From positions 69,467,901 to 69,531,900 of the forward strand of contig CM037591.1 of assembly GCA_021018995.1 (NCBI GenBank): a stretch of DNA of 64,000 bases. The letters run 5' to 3'. Shown piece after piece: positions 62,776-64,000 of this stretch (position 1 is its first letter; every line of letters starts with the position of its first letter). A program made the translations under genes and the position numbers. Origin of the DNA: Chloranthus sessilifolius. Its lineage: Eukaryota > Streptophyta > Magnoliopsida > Chloranthales > Chloranthaceae. Below the pieces are notes generated by a model, which was not told the DNA's origin, did not search any database, and saw only the letters and a list, made by a program, of their open reading frames with translations.

Positions 62776-64000
62776 TATTTTGAAAACAGACTTACAAATG
62801 ATGAATTGTACTGAATTTGTAAAAATAAAAAGAATAAGAAAATATCTGCACAGAGAGAACATAATTAGCCTGCAAGATCAGGGCCAATTGTAGCAAGTTT
62901 TAAATGTAAATGAGTAAAAGATCGTCCACAGAGAATTTGTTTAAAATGCAAAATAAACCTCTAGATCCGAGCTACCAGATCTGGCCTCTTATCCTATCTA
63001 CAAAGCACATAAGATGGGAGGTTGAATTTGTCACATTAACTAAATGACAAAAGTAAAAGTTCAATTAAATGATCCAGATCTGAGTTGGGGAAATTTTGAT
63101 GTAATCTTATAAAAAATAGAGAAATAATATCTAACTTTGATTTGGTCCTTGAAACACAATGAGAATGATTGCAGATCAAATGAGAGATGATCCAATCTTC
63201 ATCTGGCTATAAGCACAGATGTAAGAGAAATAAATCTAACTCAAGGATTAGATTTAGGCTTATGGCTATGGTCTGTCCACTTCAATGGCCACAGACCATC
63301 CAATAGTCTTTAATCTAAATGCTTAATTTAGAACAAGAAATATCACTACAAATGCTGTGAGCGATTAGGTTACAAACACTAATTCCCACAGGGTTAATGA
63401 ATCAAGGGAAATTGCATGAAAAATAGTAAATCTAAAGGAGTCTAGTGCAATAAGGAGATCAGAGGGAACCCTTAACATGAATCCAATTGAGAATGTACGG
63501 TTTACAGCAACCTTTTCAAATTCACCATTACAATTACAGAGCACAGCTTAAACAGCTCTTAGATTTGTAGTCTTGAATACAATTCTCTTTTGAATTATAG
63601 AGGTATCTCACCGCTCTCAATTGCAAGTAAAAGTTAGGCTTTTACAGGGGTTTCAGACAAACTAGCTAATTTGGAAATGGGGGAATAGGAATAAAACTCA
63701 AAATCTTGATACCCAAATTGGGCAAATAGTTTGTCTATTTATAGTTTTCCCCCGGTCTAGCTCAGATGTGTATCGACCAATCAGAAGTGCTCAGATCTGT
63801 AACAACCAATGGTAGTCGAGCACAAGGATCCAGAGCTGTTCTGGCCAATCAGAATCGCTCGATCTGGTTCTGCCAATCAGGCGACATAAGCATCAATTAT
63901 GTTCTATAATTTGAAAATCTGTTAGAGCTTCTAGAAGTTCCCGCCAAGTGATTTCATCTTCGGGTGCTCACATGGGGTGGAATATGCTTTCGCTTCGTGC
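62776..64000 (-). repeat. 5' LTR of Athila-2 (cut by window end)
   Basis: Matches 50346 onward with about 3.5-4 percent differences. The LTR 3' end reads CAAAATA here against CAAAACA in the 3' LTR. The part beyond 64000, including the word cluster, is outside the window. TATA box at 63735-63744 (minus). Confidence 0.9.

Larger units (their letters stand above)
50346..64000 (-). mobile_element. Athila-2: nearly complete Athila element, 5' LTR running off the window
   Basis: 3' LTR 50346-52182, terminal polypurine tract, 3' non-coding region with internal polypurine tract, ORF3 (53928-56418), integrase/RNase H/RT (57101-59640), protease and gag (59553-62567), primer site (62741-62758) and 5' LTR from 62776. 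By eye about 40 differences in about 1.1 kb between the two LTRs (3.5-4 percent), mostly transitions, so it is a moderately young insertion, younger than the non-autonomous element. It inserted in the ORF3 leader of Athila-3. Confidence 0.9.

Noticed and set aside
1..64000. tRNA or rRNA genes and ordinary host genes
   Set aside because: No cloverleaf-like tRNA with A/B boxes beyond primer sites, no rRNA text, and no coding stretch unrelated to retroelements was recognised.

Overview
This window is plant nuclear DNA (most likely a eudicot) made almost entirely of nested LTR retrotransposons. No host gene is convincingly visible. The evidence is repeated LTRs with TG...CA ends, tRNA primer sites, polypurine tracts, and gag/protease/RT/RNase H/integrase text from three Ty3/gypsy lineages: Athila, Tat and Tekay (chromovirus). 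This is the usual make-up of pericentromeric heterochromatin. Nearly all coding text is broken by stops and frameshifts.

Layout, left to right. (1) 1-1594: the 3' LTR of an element that starts outside the window, sitting inside the next LTR. (2) 1600-7164: Athila-1, plus strand: 5' LTR, primer site, gag, protease, start of RT, cut off mid-RT. (3) 7165-26462: Tat-1, minus strand: 5' LTR at 24678-26462, then gag, protease, G-patch, RT, two RNases H and integrase down to 12110. Two plus-strand (antisense) genes of the plant mobile domain type follow at 7165-8470 and 9118-10639. The gag is split by a solo Tekay-like LTR (20488-23041) with a perfect TTTTG target duplication. (4) 26463-27411: an LTR piece of a non-autonomous family, interrupted by Tat-1. 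(5) 27412-30253: Tekay-2, minus: start of gag, tRNA-Met primer site and 5' LTR, inserted in (6) the 3' LTR of Tekay-1 (30254-38506, minus), whose tail carries an extra ORF split by a solo Tat LTR (33681-35036). (7) 38507-50345: Athila-3, minus: 3' LTR and ORF3 region. Its LTR is split by a complete non-autonomous element (40381-44076). (8) 50346-64000: Athila-2, minus, nearly complete, inserted just upstream of ORF3 of Athila-3; its 5' LTR runs off the window.

The most unusual signal is a shared architecture. Almost every LTR family here carries a cluster of short, mostly palindromic, CpG-containing words, and each family has its own word. In Athila, Tat and the non-autonomous family the cluster lies roughly 100-660 bp upstream of the LTR TATA box. 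In Tat-1 and Athila-2 the same word clusters again upstream of internal coding units: the gag leader and the antisense mobile-domain gene in Tat-1, and ORF3 in Athila-2. This looks like an element-specific cis code, comparable in idea to the self-motifs read by VANC proteins of VANDAL transposons. That interpretation is inference.

Other notable points are an internal second polypurine tract in both Athila elements, repeated TQT motifs in Athila ORF3, a conserved short reading frame behind a splice-acceptor-like site in Tekay LTRs, retained introns in the antisense gene of Tat-1, and derivation of the non-autonomous family from Athila.
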